The notes under the pieces were generated by a model that had not been told where the DNA came from, did no database searches, and worked only from the letters and a program-made list of their open reading frames with translations. From NCBI GenBank assembly GCA_025060195.1, contig JANXCQ010000002.1, forward strand, positions 1 through 64,000: DNA of 64,000 nt, given 5' to 3'. A program made the translations under genes and the position numbers. Positions 46,667 through 56,118 of the stretch are shown here, one piece after another (position 1 is the first letter of the stretch; each line of letters opens with the position of its first letter). Origin of the DNA: Gemmatales bacterium. Lineage in GTDB: Bacteria; Planctomycetota; Planctomycetia; Gemmatales; HRBIN36.

Positions 46667-46700
46667 CTGTCTATGTGAATCTGCGCTAATCTGCGGTTTC
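46667..46700 (+). repeat. Intergenic TAATCTGCG element
   Basis: The core AATCTGCGCTAATCTGC closely matches the element at 36968-36993 (AATCTGCGTTATCTGC). It consists of two tandem AATCTGCG-type units about 10 bases apart, one helical turn, and lies in non-coding DNA. Confidence 0.45.
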
Positions 46701-46888
46701 AAAACTCGATGGCACGTCGGCAAGTGGTTTTGTCGTTCGATTTCACGTCCCTAAGCAGTTTCCATGTTCGGTCTCACCTAGACAAGCGGTGATAGCGATT
46801 GGCGACCAAGTTAGCACGAAGGCCGGGGGCGTCGTATCTAAATAATGTAGGAACGTTATGCTCCCGTAGTCTGGCCGGATGATGCTTT

Positions 46889-46945
46889 GGTAGCGTGGCC
46901 CCGTTGTATTTCCGCGGCGAGGTAGCGTTGTGTTTCCGTCGCGGG
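46889..46945. repeat. Imperfect tandem repeat, GGTAGCGT units
   Basis: Two adjoining units. The first (46889-46920, 32 bases) and second (46921-46945, 25 bases) both start GGTAGCGT and share TGTRTTTCCG followed by a GC-rich end; the second lacks about 7 internal bases. They lie about 100 bases beyond the 3' end of guaA. Confidence 0.4.
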
Positions 46946-47048
46946 ACGGTGGGTGCATTATTGGAGCATGAAAGCTAAGCTTTGTACTTTCGTGGCGAGG
47001 CGGGTCAGGATAGCGTGCAAGGCTGGCAAGGGGATAACCAAATGGGGT

Positions 47049-48599
47049 TTACTCCCATTCGATGGTGGCGGGAGGTTTGCTACTTATGTCGTACACTACG
47101 CGGTTGATGCCTTTGACTTCGTTGATAATTCGCGTAGCTACGTGGGCCAGGAACTCGTACGGTAATCGGGCCCAATCGGCAGTCATGAAATCTTCGGTGA
47201 CCACGGCCCGCAGGGCGATGACGTTTTCGTAGGTGCGGTAGTCGCCCATGACCCCGACGGTTTGCACAGGCAGCAAGACCGCAAACGCCTGGGCGACTTG
47301 ACGGTACAGTCCCGCTTTCTTGAGTTCTTCGAGGAAAATGTGGTCAGCTTCGCGGAGGATGGCCAGGCGTTCTGGAGTAACCGCGCCGAGGCAGCGCACG
47401 GCCAAGCCGGGTCCTGGGAAGGGGTGTCGCCAGACGATTCGCTCGGGCAGCCCCAGCTGTAGTCCCAGCTGCCGTACTTCGTCCTTGAACAAATCGCGCA
47501 GCGGCTCAATCAGTTCAAATCCCAGGTCGGCAGGCAGACCGCCAACATTGTGGTGCGTTTTGATGGTAGCCGTCGGGCCGTTGCGTGCCCCGCCACTCTC
47601 GATGACGTCGGGATATAACGTGCCCTGGGCGAGAAACTTGGCCCCGGGAATCTTCCGAGCCTCCTCGCGAAACACGTCAATGAATACATGTCCGATGATG
47701 CGGCGTTTTTCCTGGGGGTCGGTAACCCCTTGCAAGGCCTGGAGGAACCGTGCTTGCGCATCTACGACGTGAAGGTCGGCTTGGAACGATTGGCCGAATG
47801 TCTCTCGAACTGCTTCCACTTCACCTTTGCGGAGTAGCCCGTTATCTACGAAGATGCAGGCGACCTGGGAACCTACGGCCTTGAGCAACAGTGCGGCCGT
47901 GACCGAGGAATCCACGCCGCCTGAAAGACCACAGATCACGCGATGAGGTCCGATCCGTTGGCGCAACTGCGCGACGGTACGTTCAATAAACGACTCCATG
48001 CGCCACGTGCCTCGGCACCCGCCGATGCGGTACAGGAAGTTGCGAATCAGGAGCGAACCGTACTCCGTGTGGCTGACCTCGGGATGAAATTGAAGGCCAT
48101 AAATTGGGCGGTCGCGATGGCGTACCGCGGCGATGGGGCAATTGGGCGTACTGGCTAACGGAACAAATTCGTCGCTCACTTCGACCACCTGGTCGCCGTG
48201 GCTCATCCAAACGGTACTTTGCCGCGGCCAACCGTCGAAAATCGGATCGGATTGGAGAAGGGTCAGGGGCGTTCGGCCGAATTCGCGCACCGTTCCGCGA
48301 ACCACTTTGCCGCCCAGGGCTTGACAGATCAGCTGCATTCCGTAGCAAATGCCTAGTACAGGCACGCCCCAGTCGAAAAGTTCAGTGGGTACTTGCGGAG
48401 CGCCTTGTTCGTAAACGCTGGCCGGGCCGCCAGATAGGATGATAGCCACCGGTCGGATCGCCGCCAGCTGGTCCAAGGGCGTGTCATAACGGAGGATTTG
48501 GGAGAAAACCTGCTGTTCGCGCACACGCCGAGCGATCAGCTGCACGTATTGCGAGCCGAAGTCTAGAACAATCGCTCGTTCCCAATCATTGTCACTCAT
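47049..48599 (-). CDS. guaA: GMP synthase (glutamine-hydrolysing)
   Basis: A 516-residue two-domain enzyme converting XMP to GMP with glutamine and ATP. The class I amidotransferase part has the nucleophile Cys85 in LGICYGMQL and the His/Glu dyad in [13 protein letters not shown]. The ATP-pyrophosphatase part has the PP-loop [15 protein letters not shown] near residue 228, [19 protein letters not shown] and [14 protein letters not shown]. The C-terminal dimerisation domain ends with the family-typical [14 protein letters not shown] 48599 is chosen; an in-frame GTG at 48617 is possible and neither has a clear ribosome site. The gene stands alone, with gene-free DNA on both sides. Confidence 0.95.
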   Translation of the reverse strand: MSDNDWERAIVLDFGSQYVQLIARRVREQQVFSQILRYDTPLDQLAAIRPVAIILSGGPASVYEQGAPQVPTELFDWGVPVLGICYGMQLICQALGGKVVRGTVREFGRTPLTLLQSDPIFDGWPRQSTVWMSHGDQVVEVSDEFVPLASTPNCPIAAVRHRDRPIYGLQFHPEVSHTEYGSLLIRNFLYRIGGCRGTWRMESFIERTVAQLRQRIGPHRVICGLSGGVDSSVTAALLLKAVGSQVACIFVDNGLLRKGEVEAVRETFGQSFQADLHVVDAQARFLQALQGVTDPQEKRRIIGHVFIDVFREEARKIPGAKFLAQGTLYPDVIESGGARNGPTATIKTHHNVGGLPADLGFELIEPLRDLFKDEVRQLGLQLGLPERIVWRHPFPGPGLAVRCLGAVTPERLAILREADHIFLEELKKAGLYRQVAQAFAVLLPVQTVGVMGDYRTYENVIALRAVVTEDFMTADWARLPYEFLAHVATRIINEVKGINRVVYDISSKPPATIEWE

Positions 48600-49382
48600 A
48601 TAGACTATTTTAGCCACGAGATATCCCGCGACTGAAGGGCCAGAGTGGAAGTTTTTACCGGATAAGTCGTTAGGGATTTACCGCGAACATGGGCCGCCAG
48701 CGGACTAACTAACCGCGAGAGATCTTGTCACGACAACTGAACTTTTGTACAATTTACAACTACCTGGGAAATCCTACAGTCGATCGCATTAGAACACCGG
48801 CATAGGTTCATCCTTGGACCGGGCGATAATTGTCCGCGAGAAAATTCATAAAGTATTCCATTCCAATAACTTAGGATTCCAATTTTCTTTCGATTTTGCA
48901 TTCGATAATTTGGCGCTGAATTTGCTCAGTTGTTCCCAGACTTGCTAGGCAGGGAGACGCAGCGCAATATTTACCCTGATTAGCCGTCTTTTTTAAGGGG
49001 CCCGATGTAAGCTTTTGAGAGAGGATATGCTAAAAACCACCGAGGGCGAAACTTTTTTCCGCGCGAACCGTCACATTATTTTGCCGATTGCGGTACAATA
49101 TTTGCTCTAAACATTTTGGAGAACAATTATTGATTATAGGGCGTATTACTAGTGCATACTGGGACAATTTCTCAGTAGCAAATTGCCAAAGCGACAAGGG
49201 AGTAGAAAACTTTCTTGGAGATCCCACTGAGGACTAGCGGCGGGGCGTCAGGAAACGGGGGAGAGGATCTAGCCGTGCCGGTTCGTCCTCGGCACGCCCA
49301 AAACCCCAGGCAGTAAGCGGGACGGATTCGGCCGGCAGCATGGCCGCGCCCTAGGAAGGGGGAAAGCGGCAAAGGAGTAGCA
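48600..49382. promoter_or_regulatory. Long leader of sigma-factor gene with hairpins
   Basis: Gap of about 780 bases between divergent guaA and the sigma-factor gene. A weak candidate promoter is GTCACA (49070-49075), an 18-base spacer and TACAAT (49094-49099), which would give a leader of about 275 bases. The leader then turns GC-rich and contains two clean stems: CGTGCCG/CGGCACG (49274-49296) and CGGCC/GGCCG (49329-49346), shortly before the AAAGGAG at 49371-49377. The first 300 bases are AT-rich and show no gene. Confidence 0.4.
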
Positions 49383-51074
49383 ATGAGGGAGAAGTTTCGT
49401 AATCAGTTGATGCAGGAGCTTTTTGATCAGACGGTGCGCTATGCCCCGGTGGAGCGCAAGCTCGAACAACTCAGTCGAGCGGAGCGGCTCCTTACCGAAA
49501 TTGAGCATGAGCGCACCTATCCCTACCAGTATGTCTGTTACCGCCTGACAGGTTTTCGTCCCGACACTCACGCTGAGGACATGATTGCGGGCGAAGACCT
49601 GGAGCATGATTTGTCGCTGTTTATCGCCTTACTGTCGGAGAGTGTACCTCCAATCCCGATAGAACAAATGCCGGAACCTGTACTCAACTTAGATCAGGTG
49701 AGGAAACGATTACGTGTCTCGGCGCGCACGCTGAGCCAGTTACGTCAGCATGGTCTGGTGTCCCGTAAGGTGCTGGCGGGCGGGCGGAAGCGAGTGGTAG
49801 TGCGGCAGTCGGTGCTGGAGCACTACCTCCAGCAGCACGGCAAGCCGACGCCCGATACCCTTCATGTGGGTCAGATCGAACCTGCCGAGCGGGAACGAAT
49901 TCTGCGCTGGGCACGCCGCATGGCTCAAGTGGCACCCGACCGACCTGACGAGATTTTCCGACGTCTGGCGCGGCGTTTCGGTCGGCGCGTGCAAACTATT
50001 CGCGCGGTAATTCGTGCCCACGATAAGGCGCACCCTGACCAGGCCATCTTCCCGGGCCTTCACGGTCCCCTCGATGAGCACGCTAAGCGGGCCATCTACA
50101 CCTCGTTTACTCAGGGCATTTCGATTGACCGGCTGGCCAAAGTATACCATCGCGGACGCTCGACCATCCAACGTGTGCTCAATGAGCAGCGTGCCCGCGC
50201 TTTACTGGCCAAGCCCATTGATTACATCTATAGCCCCGAGTTTGATGATCCGAAAAAGGAGGCGGAGATCCTGGCTCCGATGCCTAGGGCCGAAGAATAC
50301 GAGCGCCAGGCTGCCGCCATGCGGCGGAATGTGCCGCGCAATCTTGTCCCCGAATTGGCTTCGCTCTATCAATTGCCCTTACTCGATCCAGAGCAGGAAC
50401 GCCATCTGTTCCGCCAAATGAACTACCTTAAGTACAAGGCCGCTCGCCTGGCCGAGCGGATCGACCCTGCCAAGGCTAAGACGGCCGACTTAGACCGTCT
50501 CGAAGAACTGCTCCAGCGCGCCCAGAAAGTTCGGGAGCTGCTCATTGCGGCCAATATGCGCTTGGTTGCCTCCATCACCAAGAGCTACGCCGAACGCCTG
50601 GGCCACAGCGGCGCCTTTTTCGACCTGTATGGTGATGGCAATATGTCGCTGATTCGCGCGGTGGACAAATTCGATTACATGCGCGGCAATAAGTTCAGCA
50701 CCTACGCTACTTGGGCCATTCGCAAGAATTTCACCCGCAGTATCCCGGCGGAGCAGGTCCACCGCGATCGGTTCATCACGGGCCTGGACGAGATGTTCGA
50801 ATCGGCTGAGGATACACGCAGTGACGAATTTACGCAACTGAATCGGGTCAACTTTGTGCGTGAGCGAGTGGCAGAATTGCTCAATCGGCTCGATGAACGC
50901 GAGCGGCGCATTATCCAACTGCGCATTGGTTTGGGAGAAAACAAGGGGATGACCCTGGAAGAGGTCGGCCGAGAACTGGGCATTACCAAGGAACGAGTGC
51001 GTCAGCTCGAAAGCCGCGGTATGGCCAAGCTTCGCGCTATGCTGCAAAAGGAAGCAGAGGATCTGGACGTCTAG
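49383..51074 (+). CDS. Sigma-70 factor with extra N-terminal DNA-binding modules
   Basis: A 563-residue sigma-70-family factor. Region 1.2 begins near 326 (LASLYQLPLLDPEQERHLFR), region 2 spans about 385-455 (NMRLVASITKSYAERLGHSG, then FSTYATWAIRKNF), and region 4 about 498-556 (RLDERERRIIQLRIGLGENK, EEVGRELGITKERVRQLESR), so it can bind -10 and -35 DNA. The first 300 residues are unlike RpoD region 1.1. Residues 103-150 (DQVRKRLRVSARTLSQLRQH, then VVVRQSVLEHYLQQH) look like a MerR-type winged helix-turn-helix, and 243-270 (QGISIDRLAKVYHRGRSTIQ) like a second helix-turn-helix. AAAGGAG precedes ATG 49383; a strong terminator follows. Confidence 0.88.
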   Translation: MREKFRNQLMQELFDQTVRYAPVERKLEQLSRAERLLTEIEHERTYPYQYVCYRLTGFRPDTHAEDMIAGEDLEHDLSLFIALLSESVPPIPIEQMPEPVLNLDQVRKRLRVSARTLSQLRQHGLVSRKVLAGGRKRVVVRQSVLEHYLQQHGKPTPDTLHVGQIEPAERERILRWARRMAQVAPDRPDEIFRRLARRFGRRVQTIRAVIRAHDKAHPDQAIFPGLHGPLDEHAKRAIYTSFTQGISIDRLAKVYHRGRSTIQRVLNEQRARALLAKPIDYIYSPEFDDPKKEAEILAPMPRAEEYERQAAAMRRNVPRNLVPELASLYQLPLLDPEQERHLFRQMNYLKYKAARLAERIDPAKAKTADLDRLEELLQRAQKVRELLIAANMRLVASITKSYAERLGHSGAFFDLYGDGNMSLIRAVDKFDYMRGNKFSTYATWAIRKNFTRSIPAEQVHRDRFITGLDEMFESAEDTRSDEFTQLNRVNFVRERVAELLNRLDERERRIIQLRIGLGENKGMTLEEVGRELGITKERVRQLESRGMAKLRAMLQKEAEDLDV

Positions 51075-51130
51075 TTCCGCACGTTAGTCACCTGCGCCAT
51101 TTGCGGAATTGCTTGTCTTGTGATGATCAC

Positions 51131-51160
51131 GGGTGGGGCAAATGCGCCCGCCCTTTTTTA
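51131..51160 (+). terminator. Rho-independent terminator of sigma-factor gene
   Basis: GC-rich stem GGGTGGGGC / GCGCCCGCCC with loop AAAT, followed by TTTTTT (51154-51159), about 55 bases after the sigma-factor stop codon. One bulge and one G-T pair are the only flaws. Confidence 0.8.
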
Positions 51161-51374
51161 TTTTCTACCGGTTTGTTAGGCCCGTCCTTGGGAACCCTTT
51201 TAGCTGTGCGTAACTTCGCATTGTTGGCAATTTCAGATCGGGCGTATATCCTAGGCGTACACCCCTGCAAAGGCACGGTAATCGAAAAAATCACAGCGGG
51301 CCGACCGCGGACAATAACTTAGTAGTGTACCAAATTTCCAAGCCGGCACCTTGGCCCGTGCTCAGGAGACATAC

Positions 51375-54300
51375 ATGCGCCCTGACCGTTGCTTGTTTAG
51401 CGCCATGCGCGGAAGTGTCCGGCGAATCGGGCCTGATGATCATAGTTGTGCCAGCCACACCCCTCGAGCCCCGGCGCGAGCGAAGACGTCACCCTACGCT
51501 GTACGCTGGCCTCGTCGCCCTTTACTCCTCTTATGCTTTACGGGCCTAGTCGCTCTGACGATGATGCTGCCCCTCGGCCGCATCGGGAAGATGCCCGCGC
51601 AGGCCCAGGAGAAATCGCCGCAAAAAGGAAAGCAGCAAATTACACTCAATGGCCACGCGTTTACTCTTCCTGAGGGATTCACCATCGAGTTGGTCGCGGG
51701 TCCGCCTTTGACGCTGCGACCGATCACTATCGCCTTGGATGAGGCCGGACGGCTTTACGTCGCCGAGTCATCCGGTTCCAACGAACGCGTCACCGAACAG
51801 GTCAAGACGAGGCCGCACAGTATCCTGCGGTTGGAAGATAGCGATGGCGATGGCCGCTACGATCGCCGCACCGTCTTTGCCGACAAAATGATGTTCCCCG
51901 AAGGAACCATGTGGCTGGACGGTTCGCTTTATGTGGCGGCGCCGCCAATCATTTGGCGTCTGACCGACACGGACGGGGATGGCGTGGCTGATCGTCGGGA
52001 GGAATGGCTCCATCGGCAGACGCTGACCGGTTGTGCTAACGACCTGCATGGGCCTTACCTGGGACGCGATGGCTGGATTTACTGGTGTAAAGGCGCCTGG
52101 GCCGAGCAACCTTATTACGATGCGCGCGGTCGGCCCCAAAAGAGCCGCGCGGCCCATATCTTCCGCACACCGCCCGACCGGTTACTGCATGCCTTTCCGC
52201 AGGTGCCGGATCGCTTCGTCGAGGCTGTGCTCACCGGAGGGATGGATAATCCCGTGGACGTAGCCTTTAGCCCGGAAGGCGAACGGTTCATGACCAGCAC
52301 CTTCCTGGTGCATCCCCAAGCGGGCCTGCGCGACGGACTGGTGCACGCGGTTTATGGCGGAGTTTACGGCAAGGAACACGAGCCGATTTACGCCCATCCG
52401 TGGACCGCCCCGACGGTCATGCCCGTGCTCGTCCAGCTGGGTGCGTCGGCCAGCTGCGGCCTGACCTGTTACGATTCCGAGGTCTTCGGTCCGGAATACC
52501 GCGGTAATTTATTCGCCTGCCATTTCAATCTGCGCAAAGTGACTCGCCATGTTTTGCTTCCTCGCGGCGCCACGTTCACCACCCGCGATGAAGATTTTCT
52601 GGTTTCCGACCAGATTGACTTCCATCCGACCGACGTGCTCGAGGACGCCGATGGCAGCCTACTAGTAGTGGATACTGGAGGTTGGTATAAGCTTTGTTGT
52701 CCCACGTCGCAGCTCCCCAAACCTGACGTTCTTGGGGCAATATACCGCATTCGCCGTGTTGGTGCGCGTGTGCCTGAGGATCCACGGGGTCAGCGCATCG
52801 CCTGGGCGCAAGTCTCCGTTGAGCAACTCGCCCAGTTGCTGGATGATCCGCGTCCTGCGGTGCGCCAACGGGCTACCGAATGGCTGGCCAAGTCGGGCGA
52901 AGCGGCGGTTCCCGCATTGCGGCAAGTGTTAGCATCGAGCCGTTCGCCGCGGCAACGCTTGCACGCCGTCTGGACGCTATGTCAGATAGCTGGCCCTGCA
53001 GCGCGCCAGGCTGTGCGCCAAGCGCTGTTGGACAGCGATGAATCCGTCCGCCATGCCGCACTGCATAGCGTCGGTTTGTGGCGCGACCCCGAAGCTGTGG
53101 ATGAATTGGCCCGTATCGTTACTCAAGCTAGTCCTGCGCTGCGTCGGGCCGCGGCCGAGGCGTTAGGACGTATCGGTGACTCGCGGGCTGTCCCAGCGCT
53201 ACTGCGCGCTCTTGCCGATGCCTCGGATCGCGTGTTGCAACATTCGCTGACCTATGCCCTCATCGAAATCGGCGATGCCTCGGCGATTCGCGCCGGCTTA
53301 TCCAGCGGGCACAGCACGGTTGTGCGCCAGACCTTGATAGCGTTGGAATTCATCCGCGGCAGCAGTGCCCCCATCGAGGCGGTGCTGGCAGCTCTGAGTT
53401 CCTCCGATGTCGAGTTGCGCGAAGCAGCCTGGTGGCTAGCCGCTCGTCATCCCGAATGGGGCGACCGCCTCCTTTCGCACATCACCCAACAACTGCGTCA
53501 GGCGTCCACGCCCCGCCAATATGAGGATTGGCGCACCCTGCTGGTACGTTTGAGCCGAAACCAGGCCGTGCAGCGTCTCTTGGCCCAACTGGTGACTGAC
53601 ACCTCGTTGTCCGTCGCTACTCGCCAAACCTTGGCCCAGGCTATGGCCCAAAGTGGTCTCCGCGAGGCACCGAGTGCGTGGACGAAAGTCTGGCTTCAGA
53701 TGCTCCAGGACGACAACTGCCGACCGCTTTGGCCGGACGTGTTACACGCCTTGCGTCAAGTGCCGCCGAGCAAAACCGACCTGGCTGCGGTGAGCCAGGC
53801 ATTAGCCGCCTGGGCCGACCGTAAGTCCTTGGATGCTGAGTTACGGTTACGCGCCCTGGCCGCCCTGCCGAGCAAGATGCCGCTGCCGGATCATGCCTGG
53901 TCCCTGGCTGTGGCACACCTGCGAAGCGATCGGCCCGTAACCGTGCGTGCCCTTGCCGTCGAGGCTGTCCTGCGGAGCCAGCCGAATGCTGAACAACTGA
54001 AACAACTTGCCGAGCATCTCCCGCGGTGCTCGCCCCTCGAAGCCGACCGACTCCTCGAAGCGTTTGCGACCAACACGAACGAGGCCGTGGCCCATCGGCT
54101 TCTGGAAGCATTGGAACAAGCCGAGAATCGGGCCAGCCTGCGACCAAGTTCCATCCGCCGCGCTTTCGCGAAGTGTAGCCCGGAAACTCAGCGTCGTGCT
54201 GAGCAACTCCTTGCCCGACTCGATGCCAGTGCCGCACACCAGAAGGAGAAGCTAGACAAGTTGCTGGCAGCGCTCAAACCCGGCGATGTGCGCCGCGGTC

Positions 54301-54698
54301 AGCAGGTCTTTCACAGTGCCAAGGCCGCTTGTAGTAGCTGCCACGCCATCGGCTACCTCGGCGGACGCATTGGCCCTGATCTCACCCGGATCGGGGCTTT
54401 GCGAAGTGAACGCGATCTGCTCGAATCCATCGTTTTCCCCAATGCCAGCTTCGTGCAGAGCTACGAACCGATTCTCGTGGCCACCAGAGATGGCCGCGTC
54501 TTCAATGGGCTGCTCCGTGAAGACCGTCCTGAAGACATCCTGCTCATTCTCGGCCCCGACCAGCAGGTGCGTATTCCTCGCAGTGAAATCGAAGAAATCC
54601 AGCCTAGTAAGGTTTCCCTCATGCCCTCCGGACTCGACCAGCAACTGACCCTTGAGGAACTTGCCGACCTCTTGGCTTTCCTCAAATCGCTCCAATGA
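51375..54698 (+). CDS. PVC-type propeller-HEAT-cytochrome c protein
   Basis: A 1107-residue exported protein of the planctomycete membrane-bound dehydrogenase type. A long N-terminus with a hydrophobic stretch (RPLLLLCFTGLVALTMMLPL, about residue 50) precedes the propeller domain (residues about 85-460, starting LPEGFTIELVAGPPLTLRPI). HEAT repeats follow at about 475-950 (e.g. SPALRRAAAEALGRIGDSRA). The C-terminal 130 residues hold a c-type haem domain with CSSCH near residue 985 (FHSAKAACSSCHAIGYLGGR), then IGPDLTRIGALRSERDLLES. These are predicted periplasmic oxidoreductases; the substrate is unknown. CAGGAG 6-7 bases upstream sets ATG 51375. Its stop overlaps or abuts the sulfatase gene. 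Confidence 0.88.
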   Translation: MRPDRCLFSAMRGSVRRIGPDDHSCASHTPRAPARAKTSPYAVRWPRRPLLLLCFTGLVALTMMLPLGRIGKMPAQAQEKSPQKGKQQITLNGHAFTLPEGFTIELVAGPPLTLRPITIALDEAGRLYVAESSGSNERVTEQVKTRPHSILRLEDSDGDGRYDRRTVFADKMMFPEGTMWLDGSLYVAAPPIIWRLTDTDGDGVADRREEWLHRQTLTGCANDLHGPYLGRDGWIYWCKGAWAEQPYYDARGRPQKSRAAHIFRTPPDRLLHAFPQVPDRFVEAVLTGGMDNPVDVAFSPEGERFMTSTFLVHPQAGLRDGLVHAVYGGVYGKEHEPIYAHPWTAPTVMPVLVQLGASASCGLTCYDSEVFGPEYRGNLFACHFNLRKVTRHVLLPRGATFTTRDEDFLVSDQIDFHPTDVLEDADGSLLVVDTGGWYKLCCPTSQLPKPDVLGAIYRIRRVGARVPEDPRGQRIAWAQVSVEQLAQLLDDPRPAVRQRATEWLAKSGEAAVPALRQVLASSRSPRQRLHAVWTLCQIAGPAARQAVRQALLDSDESVRHAALHSVGLWRDPEAVDELARIVTQASPALRRAAAEALGRIGDSRAVPALLRALADASDRVLQHSLTYALIEIGDASAIRAGLSSGHSTVVRQTLIALEFIRGSSAPIEAVLAALSSSDVELREAAWWLAARHPEWGDRLLSHITQQLRQASTPRQYEDWRTLLVRLSRNQAVQRLLAQLVTDTSLSVATRQTLAQAMAQSGLREAPSAWTKVWLQMLQDDNCRPLWPDVLHALRQVPPSKTDLAAVSQALAAWADRKSLDAELRLRALAALPSKMPLPDHAWSLAVAHLRSDRPVTVRALAVEAVLRSQPNAEQLKQLAEHLPRCSPLEADRLLEAFATNTNEAVAHRLLEALEQAENRASLRPSSIRRAFAKCSPETQRRAEQLLARLDASAAHQKEKLDKLLAALKPGDVRRGQQVFHSAKAACSSCHAIGYLGGRIGPDLTRIGALRSERDLLESIVFPNASFVQSYEPILVATRDGRVFNGLLREDRPEDILLILGPDQQVRIPRSEIEEIQPSKVSLMPSGLDQQLTLEELADLLAFLKSLQ

Positions 54699-54715
54699 GC
54701 ATCAGGAGCCTACCC

Positions 54716-56086
54716 ATGATGAGCAAGAAGTTAGCCCCCAGCTTGTTGGCCGTGGTCAGCGTACTAAACCTCCTTAGCGCGCGACCAGCCTGGGCAGAAT
54801 CTCGCCCGAACATCATCATCTTCTTGGCCGACGACCTGGGTTACGGTGACTTGGGCTGCTACGGCCACCCTGTAATCAAAACCCCGCATCTGGATCGCTT
54901 CGCCCGGGAAGGTATGCGCTTTACCCAGGCCTACGCCGCCTCTCCCGTCTGTTCCCCGTCGCGTGCCGCCATTCTCACGGGACGTACTCCCTACCGCACC
55001 GGTGTATTCACATGGATTCCCGAAGGTTCGTTCATCCACCTGAGCACTAAGGAAATCACTCTGCCCCGCTTACTCCGTGACGCAGGTTACGCCACTTGTC
55101 ATGTCGGTAAATGGCACCTGAACGGCCAACTTAACTCGCCCAAGCAGCCCCAACCGTCCGACCACGGCTACGACTGGTGGTTCGCCACGCAGAACAACGC
55201 TGCACCGAGCCACCGCCAGCCGCACAACTTTGTCCGTAACGGTGAACCTGTTGGCCCACTTCCGGGTTATTCCGGACCGCTGGTCGTCCAGGAAGCGATC
55301 ACCTGGCTGAAGAAGCATCGCGACCCGAAGAAACCGTTCTTTCTCACCGTATGGACACACGAGCCGCACTTACCCATCGAATCGGCCCCCGAATTTTTGG
55401 GACTTTACCCCGACTTGTGGCGTAACGATCCTGACCGTGCCCAGCATCACGCCAATGTGTCGCAGTTAGACCACGCCTTCGGCAACTTGATGTTCACCTT
55501 GGACGAGCTGGGCCTGCGCGACCATACCTTGGTAATCTTCACCAGCGATAACGGTCCCGAGGGAGACGGTACCAAAGGACGTACGCGCGGCTCGACCGGC
55601 GGACTGCGCGGTCGTAAACGCTCTCTGTATGAAGGCGGCATTCGCGTGCCCTGTCTGATGCGCTGGCCTGGACGGATTCGCCCCGGCACGGTCTGTGACA
55701 CGCCCATAATCGGCTCCGATTTCTTCCCCACGGTGTTGGCCGCCGTGGGACTGCCGCTTCCTTCCGACCGCGTGTTCGATGGCGTCAATCTCTTGCCGCT
55801 CTTTGAAGGCAAAGCGCTGACTCGGTCCATCCCGATGTACTGGCGTTACCATGCCGCGCCGGGGCCGTTCAAGGTGGCCCTGCGTCACGGCGACTGGAAA
55901 ATCCTCGCCAATCTCGATTTCACCCAATTCGAACTCTACAATCTCCGCGACGATCCTCAGGAAACCACTAACCTGGCGTCGAAGCACCCCGACAAATTGC
56001 GGGAATTGCTCGACCAACTTCGCCCTCTGCACCAGGCCATCGAAAAAGAAGGCCCCGATTGGTGGAAAGGCTATAAAGGCAGTTGA
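54716..56086 (+). CDS. Exported formylglycine sulfatase
   Basis: A 456-residue sulfatase. The signal peptide is MMSKKLAPSLLAVVSVLNLL, the metal site starts at IIIFLADDLGYGDLGCYGHP (Asp39, Asp40), and Cys79 in SPVCSPSRAAILTGRTPYRTG is the formylglycine site. CHVGKWHLNG, WTHEPHLPIESAPE and VIFTSDNGPEGDG give the other metal and sulfate contacts. It should act on sulfated glycans outside the cytoplasm and is a different subgroup from the sulfatase at 28394-29821. AGGAG 7-8 bases upstream selects ATG 54716; an in-frame ATG at 54695 overlaps the preceding stop. The esterase gene follows after about 30 bases. Confidence 0.92.
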   Translation: MMSKKLAPSLLAVVSVLNLLSARPAWAESRPNIIIFLADDLGYGDLGCYGHPVIKTPHLDRFAREGMRFTQAYAASPVCSPSRAAILTGRTPYRTGVFTWIPEGSFIHLSTKEITLPRLLRDAGYATCHVGKWHLNGQLNSPKQPQPSDHGYDWWFATQNNAAPSHRQPHNFVRNGEPVGPLPGYSGPLVVQEAITWLKKHRDPKKPFFLTVWTHEPHLPIESAPEFLGLYPDLWRNDPDRAQHHANVSQLDHAFGNLMFTLDELGLRDHTLVIFTSDNGPEGDGTKGRTRGSTGGLRGRKRSLYEGGIRVPCLMRWPGRIRPGTVCDTPIIGSDFFPTVLAAVGLPLPSDRVFDGVNLLPLFEGKALTRSIPMYWRYHAAPGPFKVALRHGDWKILANLDFTQFELYNLRDDPQETTNLASKHPDKLRELLDQLRPLHQAIEKEGPDWWKGYKGS

Positions 56087-56118
56087 CCCGCTCGTTAAGC
56101 CCGCAAGGAGACGTCGCC

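Larger units (their letters stand above)
46043..47048. other. Gene-free kilobase between guaA and nagA
   Basis: About 1 kb with no supportable gene. It contains a perfect AAAACC-GCT-GGTTTT inverted repeat (46244-46258), a TAATCTGCG element (46667-46700) and an imperfect tandem pair starting GGTAGCGT (46889-46920 and 46921-46945). It should also hold the nagA promoter. Short frames such as 46743-46958 arise from the tandem repeat and are not gene-like. Confidence 0.5.

Noticed and set aside
46743-46958. 71-codon minus-strand frame
   Set aside because: Its repeated GNTT segments come from the imperfect tandem repeat; no ribosome site.
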